A stretch of 64,000 nucleotides of DNA from Chitinophaga alhagiae (lineage in GTDB: Bacteria; Bacteroidota; Bacteroidia; Chitinophagales; Chitinophagaceae), in NCBI RefSeq assembly GCF_003568665.1, contig NZ_QXMH01000006.1, positions 1 to 64,000 on the forward strand. The letters run 5' to 3'. A model generated the notes under the pieces. The model was given only the letters and a program-made list of their open reading frames with translations. It made no database searches and was not told where the DNA came from. A program made the translations under genes and the position numbers. This document shows positions 32,920-41,557 of the stretch, piece by piece. Position 1 is the stretch's first letter. Each line of letters starts with the position of its first letter.

Positions 32920-34123
32920 GTAATTGTTTTTGATGTTGGGCCTGGTAGAGCAGGTTGCCGCCTACCATCACCATGTCCATATTAATATCTGCATCGAAGA
33001 TCACGATGTCTGCATCCTTGCCCGCTACCAGCGCACCCTTGCGGTCTGCCACGTTCATGATGGCCGCCGGCGTGCTGGTGATCATTTTCACCGCGTCTAT
33101 GAGCGGCACGTCTGCCAGTTGCACCATGTTGCGCACCAGTTGGTCCGCCGTGGCCACGCTGCCCGCAAAAGAGCTGCGGTCAGGCAGTTTGGCCACATTA
33201 TCTTCCACTATCACTTTCAGGCCGTTGTTCAGCGCGCCCAGGATGCTTTCTCCCGGCGGCATGCCGGCAGCGCGCATGGCATCTGTAATGAGGGCCGTTT
33301 TATCCGCCCCTTTTATCTTGTATACCAGCTTCAGCAACGGCGGGGGCAAGTGAACGCCGTCCGCAATGATCTCCACGGTCATTTCATCCAGGAGAAAAGC
33401 GCTTTCTATGGCGCCGGCATAACGGAACGCATTTTTGCGCGTAACGCCAGACATGGCCGAGTACAAGTGCGTGGCGTGGGTATAGCCGCACTCCAGCGCT
33501 TCCAGCACTTCTTCATAGATAGCGTCTGTATGCGCAATGGCGGCCAGGATGCCTTTGCTGCGCAGATAGCGGCCAAACTCCAGAGAGCCCGGCAACTCCG
33601 GCGCGGCGCTCCAGCGCACCACGGAGCTGGTAGATTCCAGTACCGCCTTGTACTCCGCGGGGTCAGGGTTGCGGATGTACCGCGGGTCCTGCGCGCCACG
33701 CTGGTTCATGGCAAAGTACGGGCCTTCCAGGTGAATGCCCAGGAACTCCGAGCCGCGTTTGTTAAGGGCATGCGCCTTGTCATACAACTGCACGGCGTCT
33801 CTCAGGCTGGCCGTATCGCTGCTCAGCGTGGTGGGTACCATGGAGGTAGTGCCGTACTGCACATGTTTTTCGGCCACGGTGAGGAAGGCTTCCACATCGC
33901 CGTCCATAAAATCGCTGCCGCCGCCACCGTGAATGTGAATATCTATAAACCCCGGCGCCACGTAACGGCCGCCGGCATCAATTTCCAGTGCATCGCTTAC
34001 GGGAATGTCATACTCACTCACGGCTAGTATCCGGTTCCCCTCGACCAGCACCGTTCCTCCGGGAATGATGCGGTACGGGGTGATGATCTGGCCGTTGCTA
34101 ATTTTTTTCTTCTGAAACCTCAT
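32903..34123 (-). CDS. nagA: N-acetylglucosamine-6-phosphate deacetylase
   Basis: 406 residues of the amidohydrolase superfamily. Metal and catalytic positions are all present: His63 and His65 (DIHIHGGGGSDFMDG), Glu133 in HLEGPY, His198, His219 in THATHLYSAM, and Asp281 in LITDAM. This is the NagA set that removes acetyl from GlcNAc-6-phosphate to give glucosamine-6-phosphate and acetate in the cytosol. It overlaps the sugar transporter gene by 26 bases and the NagB-like gene by 17, showing tight coupling. No sugar kinase gene is seen in the operon, so phosphorylation must depend on an enzyme encoded elsewhere. Confidence 0.92.
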   Translation of the reverse strand: MRFQKKKISNGQIITPYRIIPGGTVLVEGNRILAVSEYDIPVSDALEIDAGGRYVAPGFIDIHIHGGGGSDFMDGDVEAFLTVAEKHVQYGTTSMVPTTLSSDTASLRDAVQLYDKAHALNKRGSEFLGIHLEGPYFAMNQRGAQDPRYIRNPDPAEYKAVLESTSSVVRWSAAPELPGSLEFGRYLRSKGILAAIAHTDAIYEEVLEALECGYTHATHLYSAMSGVTRKNAFRYAGAIESAFLLDEMTVEIIADGVHLPPPLLKLVYKIKGADKTALITDAMRAAGMPPGESILGALNNGLKVIVEDNVAKLPDRSSFAGSVATADQLVRNMVQLADVPLIDAVKMITSTPAAIMNVADRKGALVAGKDADIVIFDADINMDMVMVGGNLLYQAQHQKQLHEAGR

Positions 34124-35492
34124 ATGGCTGCACTTCCTGTTTTAATTGAATGGGGGATGATGAAAAAGAACGGGACCACCTCCGGATGAGGTGCCCGTAA
34201 AAAGCATAAAATATAAGGTAGAGGTAACAGGGAAATAACACCCAGTACGCTACCCGCAGGTTATACGCGTCTGCAAAATAACCATACACCAGCGGCAGAA
34301 TGGCGTTGCCGCAGAGGCCCATGATCATGATAGAAGCGCCCAGTTTGGTGAAGCGCCCCAGCCCTTCCAGCGCCAGCGGCCAGATGCCCGCCCACACCAG
34401 GGAGTTGGCGAGGCCCAGCAATACCACGAACCAGATAGATACATCTGTAGTGTGGCCCAGCAGGGTCACCTGCCCTTTCACCAGGGTGATGCACGCTACC
34501 AGCAAAGCGCCCAGCACGGTACAGAAACGCAATGCGTTCACCTGGCTGATCACTTTCGGGATCAGCAAAATGCCCATGCAATACCCGAAAATAGTGGCGG
34601 CCAGGGTGTATGAAGGGAATGTTTTGGCTTCCAGCAGGGAAATACCCATATCGTGCGTGGCGTAGGGAATGATGGTATCAATCGCTACCACCTGTGTGCC
34701 TACGTGCAGGAAAATGGCCAGTGCGCCCAGTATCAGGTGCGGGAACTCAAAGATGCTCTTTTTGCCGGCATTGGCTGCGGCCACTTCGCTGCTTTCACTT
34801 TCCGTATTGATCTCAGGCAGCGGAGAATAACGCACCATCAGCCCCAGCAGGAACAATACCGTGCCTACTACCGCATAAGGCGTAATTACACGGCGGATCA
34901 GCTCGTCCAGCGCGGCGGCCCGCTCCTGTGCGCCCATGTGCGCCAGCTGTTCAAACAGGCCGGTGTCTGTGGGTTTGAGAATGACCGCGGCAAAAATGAG
35001 CGGCGCAATAATGCCCGCGCCTTTGTTGCAGATGCCCATGATGCTGATACGCTGCGCGGCGCTTTCCTTTGGCCCCAGTATGGTAATGTAGGGATTGGCG
35101 GCCGTTTGCAGCACTGCCAGCCCCAGGCCAATGGTGAAAAGCCCCAGCAGGAACACTTCGTACGTACGGGTCAATGCGGCGGGAATGAATATTAAAGCGC
35201 CCAGCGCCATGGCCCAGAAGCCCACCATCATACCCTTCTTGAACCCTACCGCTTTCAGCAGGTAGGATGAAGGAACGGACATGATGAAATAGGAAATATA
35301 GAAAGCGAACGCCACAAAGTAGGATTGCAGGTTGCTCAGCTCGCAGGCTATTTTGAAATAAGGGATCAGGATGGCATTTACCCAGGTAACGAACCCGAAA
35401 ATAAAAAACAGCAGCCCAATGATAAAGATAGATATGCGGGTGTCCCGTTTGCTCATAGAGCCCACTTCCACCACCGAAGGTTTATTTCCCAT
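34098..35492 (-). CDS. Sugar MFS transporter of the FucP/NagP type
   Basis: 464 residues with 12 hydrophobic segments. ISIFIIGLLFFIFGFVTWVNAILIPYFK at the first helix, SYFIMSVPSSYLLKAVGFKKGM and GLGLAVLQTAANPYITILGP are hallmarks of the FucP family of proton-coupled sugar symporters. In Bacteroidota operons with nagA and nagB such carriers import GlcNAc or related amino sugars (NagP); that substrate is inferred from context. It starts 5 bases after the stop of the upstream Gfo/Idh gene and overlaps nagA. Confidence 0.9.
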   Translation of the reverse strand: MGNKPSVVEVGSMSKRDTRISIFIIGLLFFIFGFVTWVNAILIPYFKIACELSNLQSYFVAFAFYISYFIMSVPSSYLLKAVGFKKGMMVGFWAMALGALIFIPAALTRTYEVFLLGLFTIGLGLAVLQTAANPYITILGPKESAAQRISIMGICNKGAGIIAPLIFAAVILKPTDTGLFEQLAHMGAQERAAALDELIRRVITPYAVVGTVLFLLGLMVRYSPLPEINTESESSEVAAANAGKKSIFEFPHLILGALAIFLHVGTQVVAIDTIIPYATHDMGISLLEAKTFPSYTLAATIFGYCMGILLIPKVISQVNALRFCTVLGALLVACITLVKGQVTLLGHTTDVSIWFVVLLGLANSLVWAGIWPLALEGLGRFTKLGASIMIMGLCGNAILPLVYGYFADAYNLRVAYWVLFPCYLYLIFYAFYGHLIRRWSRSFSSSPIQLKQEVQPYEVSEEKN

Positions 35493-35497
35493 CTTGA

Positions 35498-36838
35498 TTA
35501 TATTTTCGGTTCCCAGCCCGGCTGGTAATCTCTTTTCCAGAACTTCTGCGCGGCCGCGTTGTTTTTGATGTGGCCGGTAGCCGGGTCAATGTTCAGCGCG
35601 GAGCCGGAACGGAGCGCAATATTGCCCAGCTGGCAAAGCAGCGTGCTCTTGTGGCCGCTGAGGATGTCTGCGTTCAGCGTGGCGCCGTTCTTGATACCGT
35701 CAAAGAAATTCTGGATATGCAGCGCGTCCAGGTCCGCGGCAGGATTGGTGAGGTTGCGCGCATCGATGGTTTTGGTGTTTTTCACGTCTTTTACCACTTT
35801 GTTCTTCAGGTCAAAGATGGTATAAGCGTTACCGTCAATCACAATAGAACCGTTCTCCCCGTAGAAAATTACGCCGGCGGTGTTGCCTTCAATAGGCTTT
35901 CCGTTGCAGCTGCGGCCTTCCCAGGCAATGCTGCACTTGTTGCCGAACTCCATGGTGATCACCTGCGTGTCAGGTGTTTCCCAATCGTCCTGGTAACGGT
36001 AGCGGCCGCCGGAAGAGGTCACAAAAGTGGGATAGTCCACGTCCAGGCCCCAGCGGAGCAGGTCTACCATGTGCGTGCCATTGTTAAGGGCTTCGCCGGT
36101 ACCCCAGTTCCAGAACCAGTGCCAGTTATAGTGAATGAGATTGTCTTTGTAGGGCCTGCGCGGAGCGGGGCCTTGCCAGAGGTCGTAGTTGAGCCAGGAA
36201 GGCACCGCGGCGGCCTTGCCGGTACCAATAGACTCGCGGTTGTTGGTATACCAGCCTTTGCCGAAGTATACCCGGCCAATGGTGCCGTTCTTTATTTCGT
36301 TGATGGCGGCAATCACATTCGGCCAGGAGCGGCGCTGGTTGCCCATCTGTATAACGGATCTATATTTTTTCTGTGCGGCTACCAGCAGCTCGCCTTCCGC
36401 AGGGTTGTGGCTGGCGGGTTTTTCCAGGTATACATGTTTGCCGGCTTTGGCCGCCAGTATGGCCGCGGGAGCGTGCCAGTGGTCAGGCGCGGCCACCACC
36501 AGGCCGTCCATCTCCTTGTTTTCCAGGGCTTTCCTGAAATCGGGCACCGCCTTGGGCTGCGACTGCTGGATCTTGGTTACGCTGGCTATACATTTTTCCG
36601 CTGCGCGGGTGTCCACATCTGATACGGAAATGATCTCACAATTGGTCTGACGGGCATAGTTGTTGGCTAATGCAAGCCCACGGGCATTTACGCCCATCAT
36701 ACCGATCTTAATACGTTCGTTGGCGCCAATGATGCGGGCATAACTTTTGGCGCTAACACCGGGCAGCATGCTGCCTACCGCCAATGCCGCCGATCCTTTG
36801 ATCGTGTTTTTCAAAAACGCTCTGCGGGACTTTTCCAT
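35498..36838 (-). CDS. Tat-exported Gfo/Idh/MocA family oxidoreductase
   Basis: 446 residues. The N-terminal twin-arginine signal SRRAFLKNTIKGSAALAVGS predicts folding with NAD(P) in the cytosol before export. The Rossmann part starts KIGMMGVNARGLALAN; the EKP motif is HVYLEKPASHN, with the family Lys. A C-terminal alpha/beta domain contains HYNWHWFWNWGTGEALNNGTHMVD, typical for secreted Gfo/Idh proteins of Bacteroidota and Planctomycetes. It is not a GH109 glycosidase, because the YTTHGLGP-type signature is missing. It is first in the minus-strand operon MFS-nagA-nagB-oxidoreductase, and operator site 2 lies 33 bases upstream of its ATG. Confidence 0.9.
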   Translation of the reverse strand: MEKSRRAFLKNTIKGSAALAVGSMLPGVSAKSYARIIGANERIKIGMMGVNARGLALANNYARQTNCEIISVSDVDTRAAEKCIASVTKIQQSQPKAVPDFRKALENKEMDGLVVAAPDHWHAPAAILAAKAGKHVYLEKPASHNPAEGELLVAAQKKYRSVIQMGNQRRSWPNVIAAINEIKNGTIGRVYFGKGWYTNNRESIGTGKAAAVPSWLNYDLWQGPAPRRPYKDNLIHYNWHWFWNWGTGEALNNGTHMVDLLRWGLDVDYPTFVTSSGGRYRYQDDWETPDTQVITMEFGNKCSIAWEGRSCNGKPIEGNTAGVIFYGENGSIVIDGNAYTIFDLKNKVVKDVKNTKTIDARNLTNPAADLDALHIQNFFDGIKNGATLNADILSGHKSTLLCQLGNIALRSGSALNIDPATGHIKNNAAAQKFWKRDYQPGWEPKI

Positions 36839-36871
36839 GATTACTTCGTGGTTTGGTTGAAAATTGATGTT

Positions 36872-36893
36872 TTCGGGTACGTACCCGAAAGTA
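36872..36893 (-). promoter_or_regulatory. Operator (site 2), perfect palindrome, overlapping the -7 element of the nag-type operon
   Basis: TTCGGGTACGTACCCGAA at 36872-36889 is a perfect 18-bp palindrome (20 bp with the outer T/A pair). On the minus strand TACTTTCG (36893-36886) fits a -7 element and overlaps it. The run TTTT about 19-20 bases further upstream is a weak -33 match. A repressor here would block RNA polymerase. Confidence 0.82.
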
Positions 36894-37030
36894 CTATTTA
36901 AAGTTAGAAATTAAAAAGTTTTTGCCAGTTTTTTGTTCCGGCAACGTTTACGGAAGCCTTGGGGCCGCCCAGGCGTGGCCGGGGCGGCATGCCTGTGGTT
37001 ACACGGCATGGCCGGAAATGCCTGCCGCGC

Positions 37031-39313
37031 TTACACGTTCTCCCCTTCCAGCTCGTGATGGCTGGCCAGCATCCGCACAAAGCGGGGCAGCAGTTTCACG
37101 TCTTTCAGCACCTCCTGCCCCAGCCGCGTATTGAGGTGGTTGAAGCGCAGGGCCTTGTTCAGCCTGATAAAGCCATAGTTATCCACCAGGGAGGGTTTCG
37201 GCACGCCATCCACCACCGGCGCATGCACCGTGCAGTTGGTAAAGGCCGCTCCCGCCGAAGCTGACAGTTTGTAAAAGGCGGTTTCCCCGGCTTTGCCAAC
37301 GGGTTTGAGGCGGCAGTCCGCCAGGCTTAACTCGCCTTGCAGATCGGCCTTCAGCGCTCCTACCTGGCTGCGTTCCACCCGTAACCCGGCCGTACCGGCC
37401 AGCTCCGCTGAAAAATGATGGCAGTTCACCACGCGTATTTCCGGACTGAGCGCGTATTCGTCTTCCGGCTGCCGGGCAGGCGCCGCGTTCAGCAGCAGAT
37501 GGCGGGCCCCCTCCTGCTCCAGTTGTATGTTTTCGAATACCAGTGAGGCGTTCGGTTCTCCGGGGCCGCCTTTCAGCGGCTGGCGGTAACCCTGCGGGGC
37601 CGCCACTTCCACCAGGCGCACGCCTTTGCTGCGCCCTTCCACCACCACGTCCCGGAAAGACACGGCATGCGGGAAGAACAGGCGCTCACCGCTTTTCATT
37701 TTGGAGAAAGCGGCCGTACGCATCAGCCAGCAAACACCTGTAGACGCGGGCACGGCGTGATAATCCACCGTCAGCCCCTCCACACGGATGGTGCGGCCAT
37801 AACCGATGGGATAATTGTAGGTAAAATCCGCCGGCACAAATTCCAGCACCGCCGTATCTCCTGCCACGGCGGGCATATAGCGGCAGTTGCGGATGTAAAT
37901 AGCGCCGTCCCATTTGGCGCCGAAATCACGCCTGAAGGAAATGAAGTTCCTTGACCAGATGGTGGTGTTTTCTATGAACAGGTCTCCCCCGCCGGTAACG
38001 GTCACGCCGCGGTACCCGATCTGGGAGTCTTTGATATGCAGGTGCCAGCAGTGGAAATGCACGTCTACCCTGTTCAGGCTGCAACTGTCTATGATAAACT
38101 GTTTGTTGAGATTGGTGCCGAATACGCCCCAGTGTACCGGCCCGCCTTCCGCCGTTACGCGGCAAAAGCGCGCTTTCAGGGTGCGGTTGCAGGTAATGCC
38201 GTAGGTACCGGCAGGCACATCGCGCTCCTTCCCTTCCCTGTCTTGCTCCCAGGGCAAAAGCCGTACGTCCTGCAGCGTTACGTCGAACACGCGGGAAAAG
38301 GAATAGAAGCCGCCACGGGGGTTGAGGGCCACGTCTGCCGCTCCTTTTTCCAGCCCTACCCACTGCTCCCGGATAATGGTGCGGCTGCGGCTCACGGTGA
38401 AACCGCCGCGCCAGTAACCATCGTACTTGGTGCCTTTAAAAGTACCCGGACTGTTGCCTGACAACAAAAAGGAGCCGCCTTCCACCACCAGGTACGCCTG
38501 CTCGCAGGGGTACGCCATCAGGCTGGTGAAGTTTTTGAACTCCCAGGCCAGGTCTCCTATGATGCGGCCATGTTCTTCCACATAAAAAAAATCTTCGCGC
38601 GCCCATGACTGTCCGCTGAATCTTTCACCAGACCGCAGCCCTATCCTGTCTTTATCATCCGCCGCAAACACCAGGCAATTGGCATAGGGCGCCAGTTCCG
38701 GTATCGTTTTTACACCGGGCTTCAGTACTTTCAGCAACAGCTCCTTGTCTACCTCCACCTTCACCGGCTTCAGCCGGCTTTTGATCTCGAAGCGGGCATT
38801 GGCTTTGGTATTGTATTGCTCGTCTATATGGAACACCGTATTACCTAAATACACATTGGTATACACCGGGATGGCGTTGGTCTGTTTGAGCCAGAACTCG
38901 CCGCCGGGGTTCACCACCGGTATGTTGTGCTCGTTGGCAAATTCATGGGCGGCCTTGATCTGCACCCCGTCATCGTTCTTCCCGTCTCCCACGGCGCCAA
39001 ACATCTTATAGTTCACGCTGGTACCGGCCAGCAATACGGCGGAGAGGCCGTTCTGCAAGGCCAGCCCCCCTTTTTCCACCACCTGGTAAACGGCCGCGCC
39101 GCCGTCTCCGGCTTCGTAGTAGCCGGCGGTTTGTACAATGCTGCCAGCGGCCAGTTTTTTATCCTGCTGCATGGCTGCTGTAGTAGGGTAAACCGGGCCG
39201 TCGCTGCCGCGTTTGGCAACGGGCGCCGCACCTACAGGCAGGCCGGCGGCCAGTGTAAGGCCCAGTGCGCCCAGCATTTTTCTGCGGGTATAGGCGGTGT
39301 TGTTTTTTTCCAT
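37031..39313 (-). CDS. Tat-exported right-handed beta-helix protein, pectate-lyase-3 type
   Basis: 760 residues. The Tat signal RRKMLGALGLTLAAG is at 11-25. Around residues 100-140, NYKMFGAVGDGKNDDGVQIKAAHEFAN is the start signature of the pectate lyase 3 superfamily of right-handed beta helices. The following 500 residues are rung-like beta strands with Asn/Cys ladders (FIIDSCSLNRVDVHFHCWHLHIKDSQIGYRGV). Such proteins in Bacteroidota bind or cut polyuronates as lyases or hydrolases, but no catalytic residues can be assigned here. It is one base downstream of the BNR_4 protein gene and last in the SusCD operon. Confidence 0.8.
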   Translation of the reverse strand: MEKNNTAYTRRKMLGALGLTLAAGLPVGAAPVAKRGSDGPVYPTTAAMQQDKKLAAGSIVQTAGYYEAGDGGAAVYQVVEKGGLALQNGLSAVLLAGTSVNYKMFGAVGDGKNDDGVQIKAAHEFANEHNIPVVNPGGEFWLKQTNAIPVYTNVYLGNTVFHIDEQYNTKANARFEIKSRLKPVKVEVDKELLLKVLKPGVKTIPELAPYANCLVFAADDKDRIGLRSGERFSGQSWAREDFFYVEEHGRIIGDLAWEFKNFTSLMAYPCEQAYLVVEGGSFLLSGNSPGTFKGTKYDGYWRGGFTVSRSRTIIREQWVGLEKGAADVALNPRGGFYSFSRVFDVTLQDVRLLPWEQDREGKERDVPAGTYGITCNRTLKARFCRVTAEGGPVHWGVFGTNLNKQFIIDSCSLNRVDVHFHCWHLHIKDSQIGYRGVTVTGGGDLFIENTTIWSRNFISFRRDFGAKWDGAIYIRNCRYMPAVAGDTAVLEFVPADFTYNYPIGYGRTIRVEGLTVDYHAVPASTGVCWLMRTAAFSKMKSGERLFFPHAVSFRDVVVEGRSKGVRLVEVAAPQGYRQPLKGGPGEPNASLVFENIQLEQEGARHLLLNAAPARQPEDEYALSPEIRVVNCHHFSAELAGTAGLRVERSQVGALKADLQGELSLADCRLKPVGKAGETAFYKLSASAGAAFTNCTVHAPVVDGVPKPSLVDNYGFIRLNKALRFNHLNTRLGQEVLKDVKLLPRFVRMLASHHELEGENV

Positions 39314-39314
39314 G

Positions 39315-40601
39315 CTATTGCCTTTTGATTTTCAGGTCTGTTTGATAATCGGTATAATGATAATAATGCCCATTCATCCATAACAGGATGGGCGATCCGG
39401 TTGTTTTTTTAGCCACTACGTACGGCCGCACGTTATCCGCGGTGGAATGGCTGGTAATGGGAACGATCTCTTCCTTTTTCCCGTTCAGCACACGCTTTTC
39501 AATTTCATACACGCCATTTATTTTTCGGGCCAGGTAAATGTTGTTGATGTTCTCATGGTCCAGCACAATACCCCCCGAATAATGCGCTTCCAGCAACTTT
39601 TTACCGGGTTTTATGATGGTGATGTAAGGCCCTGCGTCTGCTATTTTACGGTCTTCCCATTTTTTACCATTCCACCTGGCATAATAATACTGGTGCTGTT
39701 CCGGGGAGGGATAGCGTGCGTAGGCCACCACGGGGCGGCCTTTCTTGTCCATCGCAATGTCCCATATCCAGGCCCTTACATCTGTGATAGACGGATCATA
39801 CACCTTGTCTACCTTGCTGATGGTAACCGGCAGGTCTTCCGTGCCGCCTATCTTGCGGCCGTTGGTTTGCCAGAAAGCCCCGTTTTTGTAGTACATATGG
39901 AAAACGGCCACATCGTTCCCGATCTTCGGGTGCCCGTTGGTGAACAGGAAGTCTATGCGGGACTTGCCGTCTGAGGTGTACTTGATGTAAGGCGGGTTGT
40001 TCCTCATGGAATTGTCCAGCAATATTTTCCTTTCGCTCCAGGTTTCTCCGTAGTTATCGCTGTAGATATAATAGATCTGTGTACCCGCGTAGCTTTTCTC
40101 AAAGCCTTTGCCCCTGTAAAAATCCCTGCCGAAAAGGTAAATGCGGTTATTTTCTCCGCTCAGCATAATGGGATTGCTGTAGCAATAAACATCCGTGGCG
40201 GTTTTATTGAGCAGTATGCGCTCATCTTCCCATGCCGTGATGTCTTCCGCATTCTTGCTTTTCCGCATGAACAGGTCGCCGTTGTGGTGCGAATAAAAGG
40301 TCAGCAGCTTGCCATCCGGCAAGAAAAGGAAGGAGGGCACGTTATGGTCGTCTACCTGCAGCTCTTTGTGCAGGTTATACTCCTGTTCCTGGTTGGTGGC
40401 CAGGTTGAGCGATTTCACCATCACATCTCCCCTGCTGTTGATGTACCCGAAATAAACGGCCTCTTTCTCTCCTTTGTGGTAAATGGCGCGTGGGTCGGAG
40501 AACCAGCACCAGGCGGCGTCTTTTGCGATCACCTCCTGCGAGAACGCGGCCGGGCCATTTGCCAGGAGCAGAAAACATAATATGCTGATACAAAATCTCA
40601 T
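39315..40601 (-). CDS. BNR_4 family secreted protein, probable polysaccharide lyase
   Basis: 428 residues with a signal peptide ending FSQ near 22. AWCWFSDPRAIYHKG, YFGYINSRGDVMV and VDDHNVPSFLFLPDGKLLTFYSHHN identify the BNR_4 seven-bladed propeller family. This fold includes ulvan lyases (PL24/PL25) and a rhamnose-glucuronate lyase (PL27), whose catalytic His residues lie in the same region; His86 and His105/106 are candidates here. It probably cuts a uronic-acid-containing polysaccharide by beta-elimination. The true substrate cannot be read. It is 10 bases after the DUF5017 gene and 1 base before the beta-helix gene. Confidence 0.8.
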   Translation of the reverse strand: MRFCISILCFLLLANGPAAFSQEVIAKDAAWCWFSDPRAIYHKGEKEAVYFGYINSRGDVMVKSLNLATNQEQEYNLHKELQVDDHNVPSFLFLPDGKLLTFYSHHNGDLFMRKSKNAEDITAWEDERILLNKTATDVYCYSNPIMLSGENNRIYLFGRDFYRGKGFEKSYAGTQIYYIYSDNYGETWSERKILLDNSMRNNPPYIKYTSDGKSRIDFLFTNGHPKIGNDVAVFHMYYKNGAFWQTNGRKIGGTEDLPVTISKVDKVYDPSITDVRAWIWDIAMDKKGRPVVAYARYPSPEQHQYYYARWNGKKWEDRKIADAGPYITIIKPGKKLLEAHYSGGIVLDHENINNIYLARKINGVYEIEKRVLNGKKEEIVPITSHSTADNVRPYVVAKKTTGSPILLWMNGHYYHYTDYQTDLKIKRQ

Positions 40602-40611
40602 AGTGCTTATT

Positions 40612-41526
40612 TTACGGTGTAACTTTTATAGACAGCTGGCGTACTACCCTGCTTTCGCTATCGCTGTTCACGTTCAGGCCTACAAAGGTGACCGTGTAAG
40701 TACCCGGCTCTGAAAACACGTAGGCATATTCTTTCAGCGGCGGGTCTGCCAGCGTTTTGATACCGGCGCCCCAGTCCGGCCCCAGGTCTACCTCTTCCAG
40801 GTTGATGGGTTTGGAGATCACCCAGTCTTCCATATATTCTTCCTTATAGTCCAGGTTGTTCCCGAAGAACGCCAGTTGCGCCGCCTGTATCACCGCGCCC
40901 CTGCCGGGGTCATGCGGGCCCTGGGCTATGATCTGCCAGCCGGCTGATTTGTGGTCTGCTAGCGTTTGTACACCGAGGTCTGAATAACCGGATACGTTGA
41001 ACCCGGTCATTGTCCATAACTTGGAACCGCCGTTGGCAGTTTGCGGTTTTACAATGAACCGGTAACCAATATAAAGCGGTTTGCCTGGCACGGCAAGTGA
41101 ATTGATCTTTTTTACACCAGCGGCAATGGCGGTGTTGCTGTTACCCGGCGCCAGCTTGAACCAGCTGGTGATATTCTGCCAGGTAGCGGCGTTCAGCCCC
41201 TCTACCGTATATTGCCCGTTGAAGTCGTTGGAGGCGAATACAGTAAACTGGTCTTTTTGCGTGCCGTAGTTAAGTGATGTAGAGAAGGAAAGCATAACAC
41301 TGTCCAGTATTACTTTCCGTTCTTTATGAAAAGCATAGTCGCTCAACACCTCCCCGGAATAGAAAGACAGGATGTTGGCATTGGTGCTGATGTTGAAGCG
41401 CGCGGTATCACCGGCTTTCAGTTCGGCCTTCTGTACCGTTACTTCCAGCAGGGGCGTGTCTGTTTTCATGTCCTTGCTGCAGGCGGCCATGAATGGAACT
41501 ACGAGGAATAATATGATCCGTTTCAT
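40612..41526 (-). CDS. DUF5017 family surface lipoprotein
   Basis: 304 residues. The lipobox (FMAAC) gives a lipidated Cys16, followed by Ser-Lys-Asp-Met-Lys. The first half has a PKD-like beta-sandwich with LKAGDTARFNISTNANILSFYSGE, and the rest resembles DUF5017, with a C-terminal YAYVFSEPGTYTVTFVGLN strand pair. DUF5017 proteins in SusCD operons are usually outer-membrane, surface-exposed glycan-binding proteins (SusE/F-like); binding here is inferred. It sits 31 bases after susD and 10 bases before the BNR_4 gene. Confidence 0.8.
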   Translation of the reverse strand: MKRIILFLVVPFMAACSKDMKTDTPLLEVTVQKAELKAGDTARFNISTNANILSFYSGEVLSDYAFHKERKVILDSVMLSFSTSLNYGTQKDQFTVFASNDFNGQYTVEGLNAATWQNITSWFKLAPGNSNTAIAAGVKKINSLAVPGKPLYIGYRFIVKPQTANGGSKLWTMTGFNVSGYSDLGVQTLADHKSAGWQIIAQGPHDPGRGAVIQAAQLAFFGNNLDYKEEYMEDWVISKPINLEEVDLGPDWGAGIKTLADPPLKEYAYVFSEPGTYTVTFVGLNVNSDSESRVVRQLSIKVTP

Positions 41527-41557
41527 CCTAATAATTTTTGATTGTGATCTGCATTTA

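Noticed and set aside
35498..36838. GH109 alpha-N-acetylgalactosaminidase
   Set aside because: The fold and Tat signal fit, but the YTTHGLGP-type signature of GH109 is absent; the protein matches the secreted Gfo/Idh oxidoreductase type.
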